Origin: JBGSUZ01 sp964404895
GTDB taxonomy: Bacteria; Bacillota; Clostridia; Peptostreptococcales; Acidaminobacteraceae
Assembly: GCA_964404895.1 (NCBI GenBank)
Contig: CAYOLV010000001.1
Span: forward strand, 1,054,001-1,118,000
DNA: 64,000 nucleotides
Direction of reading: 5' to 3'
The notes under the pieces were generated by a model that was given only the letters and a program-made list of their open reading frames with translations, had not been told where the DNA came from and searched no databases. How positions within the stretch are numbered: position 1 is the stretch's first letter; each line of letters starts with the position of its first letter. The position numbers were made by a program, and so were the translations under genes. This document shows positions 62,790-64,000 of the stretch, in pieces.

Positions 62790-64000
62790 GTGTCTAAAGT
62801 AATTATTGATGGAAAAAATTTAACAGTAGAAGAAGTTGTACTCGTTGCAAGAAAAGGTTATAAAGTAGAATTAGATCCTAATGCTAGAGAAGCTATCGCT
62901 AAATCGAGAGCGATTGTTGACCGTTTTGTTGAAGAAAAACGCAACGTTTATGGCATTACAACAGGATTCGGTAAATTCTCAGATGTGGCTATTTCTCAAG
63001 AAGAAACAGAAGATCTTCAAAGAAATCTCATCATCAGCCACTCATGTGGTGTAGGTCCTAACTTCTCAAGAGAAATTTCAAGAGCAATCGTTTTACTCAG
63101 AGCAAACGCTTTGTCTAAAGGGTTCTCAGGCGTTAGACCTTCAACGGTTGAAACCTTAATTGAAATGCTCAACAAAGATGTTGTACCTTGTATTCCTGAA
63201 AAGGGTTCTTTAGGCGCATGTGGAGACTTAGCACCATTGTCACATATGGTTCTTGTGATGATTGGCGAAGGCGAAGCGATGTACCAAGGCGAAATCATGC
63301 CAGGTCGTGTTGCAATGGAAAAAGCAGGTATTCCTGTGATTACATTGACTTCTAAAGAGGGCCTTTCTTTGATCAATGGTACACAAGTTATGACGGCTAC
63401 AGGTTGTTTAGCTGTATATGATGCTGTTCAACTTCTCAAGTTAGCAGATATCAGTGCAGCAATGTCAGCTGAAGCATTAGGCGGCATTACAGATGCATAC
63501 GATCCTAGAGTTCACGCAATCAGACCACACTTTGGCCAAATTGATACTGCGGCGAATATGCTTCGTTTGCTTGAAGGCAGCGGCAATACCACACGTCAAG
63601 GTGAAGTACGCGTTCAAGATGCATATGCCCTTAGATGTGTACCTCAAATTCACGGTGCTAGCAAAGATGCAATCAATTATGTCTTTGACAAAGTGACTAT
63701 CGAAATCAATGCTGTTACAGATAACCCATTAATTTTCCCAGACGATGAAGCTGCAATTTCTGGCGGTAACTTCCACGGACAGCCAATGGCATTAGCTTTT
63801 GACTTCCTTGGCATTGCTTTAGCTGAAATCGCAAATTCATCGGAAAGAAGAACTGAGAGACTCGTTAATCCACAACTCAGCAACGGATTACCTGCCTTCT
63901 TGACACCAAAAGGCGGTCTTCACTCAGGCTTCATGATCGCTCAGTATGCTGCAGCTGCTTTGGTTTCTGAAAACAAAGTATTGGCGCATCCTGCAAGCGT
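62790..64000 (+). CDS. hutH: Histidine ammonia-lyase (3' truncated)
   Basis: A GTG start with AAAGGGGAG six bases upstream opens a frame that runs off the window (403 codons visible of about 510). It has the family motifs YGITTGFGKFSD, ISHSCGVG, GSLGACGDLAPLSH, VQDAYALRC and TDNPLIF. The enzyme converts histidine to urocanate. The cofactor-forming triad, normally Ala-Ser-Gly, is Ala-Cys-Gly here (codon TGT at about 63219). It precedes any urocanase gene, which must lie outside the window; hutI, ftcD and fchA are at 40925-43720. Confidence 0.95.
   Translation, partial: MSKVIIDGKNLTVEEVVLVARKGYKVELDPNAREAIAKSRAIVDRFVEEKRNVYGITTGFGKFSDVAISQEETEDLQRNLIISHSCGVGPNFSREISRAIVLLRANALSKGFSGVRPSTVETLIEMLNKDVVPCIPEKGSLGACGDLAPLSHMVLVMIGEGEAMYQGEIMPGRVAMEKAGIPVITLTSKEGLSLINGTQVMTATGCLAVYDAVQLLKLADISAAMSAEALGGITDAYDPRVHAIRPHFGQIDTAANMLRLLEGSGNTTRQGEVRVQDAYALRCVPQIHGASKDAINYVFDKVTIEINAVTDNPLIFPDDEAAISGGNFHGQPMALAFDFLGIALAEIANSSERRTERLVNPQLSNGLPAFLTPKGGLHSGFMIAQYAAAALVSENKVLAHPAS

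Overview
The window reads as chromosome from a low-GC, Gram-positive anaerobe of the class Clostridia that ferments amino acids. The evidence is the strong AGGAGG-type ribosome sites, a T-box, a lysine riboswitch, a clostridial-type 6S RNA, an acyl-CoA dehydrogenase/EtfBA operon, a Na+-decarboxylase beta subunit, and formiminotransferase-type histidine degradation. Relatives of Acidaminobacter or Fusibacter would fit, but the genus is a guess. I see no insertion sequence, prophage, CRISPR array, rRNA or tRNA gene. The first gene (YhaN-like ATPase) and the last (hutH) run off the ends.

Layout. 1-1800: end of a YhaN-like ATPase gene and two small unknown genes. 1889-7042: a TetR regulator divergent from an ABC ATPase / CARDB-type surface protein / MacB-like permease operon, with a perfect palindrome between them. 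7201-10520: class IV aminotransferase, peptidase T and an Ldh_2 oxidoreductase. 10614-13814: ABC-2 exporter with two permeases and a small membrane protein. 13921-16708: lysine riboswitch, lysA and aspartokinase. 16808-19693: small secreted repeat protein followed by a two-component system. 19837-21331: orphan Na+-decarboxylase beta subunit, a 43-residue membrane peptide and a TSCPD protein. 21547-25544: Na/Pi cotransporter (with a Pho-box-like site), DMT exporter, guanine deaminase. 25631-29689: greA, an AIM24-like gene with a TetR gene, an orphan structured RNA, glutaminase and an XRE-cupin regulator.

29834-32806 is the minus-strand acd-etfB-etfA operon with a Rex-like site. Then come a lipoprotein, MTA/SAH nucleosidase, a membrane diguanylate cyclase, and T-box-controlled asnS. 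38084-39721 holds a receiver protein, an Hpt protein and MgtC on the minus strand. 39959-43720 is a catabolic operon of threonine dehydrogenase, ftcD, hutI and fchA. It works with hutH at 62790, which lies 19 kb away. DegV, a long glutamine synthetase whose -10 box lies in a perfect palindrome, and an AI-2E-type membrane protein follow. A lone fabI has a FapR-like operator. 49060-52992 holds an unknown protein, a pseudouridine synthase, an orphan membrane-fusion-like protein and a nucleoid-associated protein. 6S RNA lies at 53025-53227. Next are MocR and MarR regulators, a 1799-residue pseudokinase/NTPase/TPR/GAF/GGDEF protein, and a YgiQ radical SAM enzyme with a repetitive basic tail.

How it fits together: the catabolic genes (glutaminase, hut genes, threonine dehydrogenase, peptidase T, guanine deaminase, acyl-CoA dehydrogenase with Etf, Na+ decarboxylase subunit) describe energy gain from peptides, amino acids and purines. 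Lysine/DAP, asparaginyl-tRNA, fatty-acid and glutamine genes carry recognisable local control signals. The most unusual items are the giant signalling protein, the orphan structured RNA at 27752-27905, the orphan OadB unit, the glnA palindrome, and a histidine ammonia-lyase with Ala-Cys-Gly in place of the cofactor-forming Ala-Ser-Gly.
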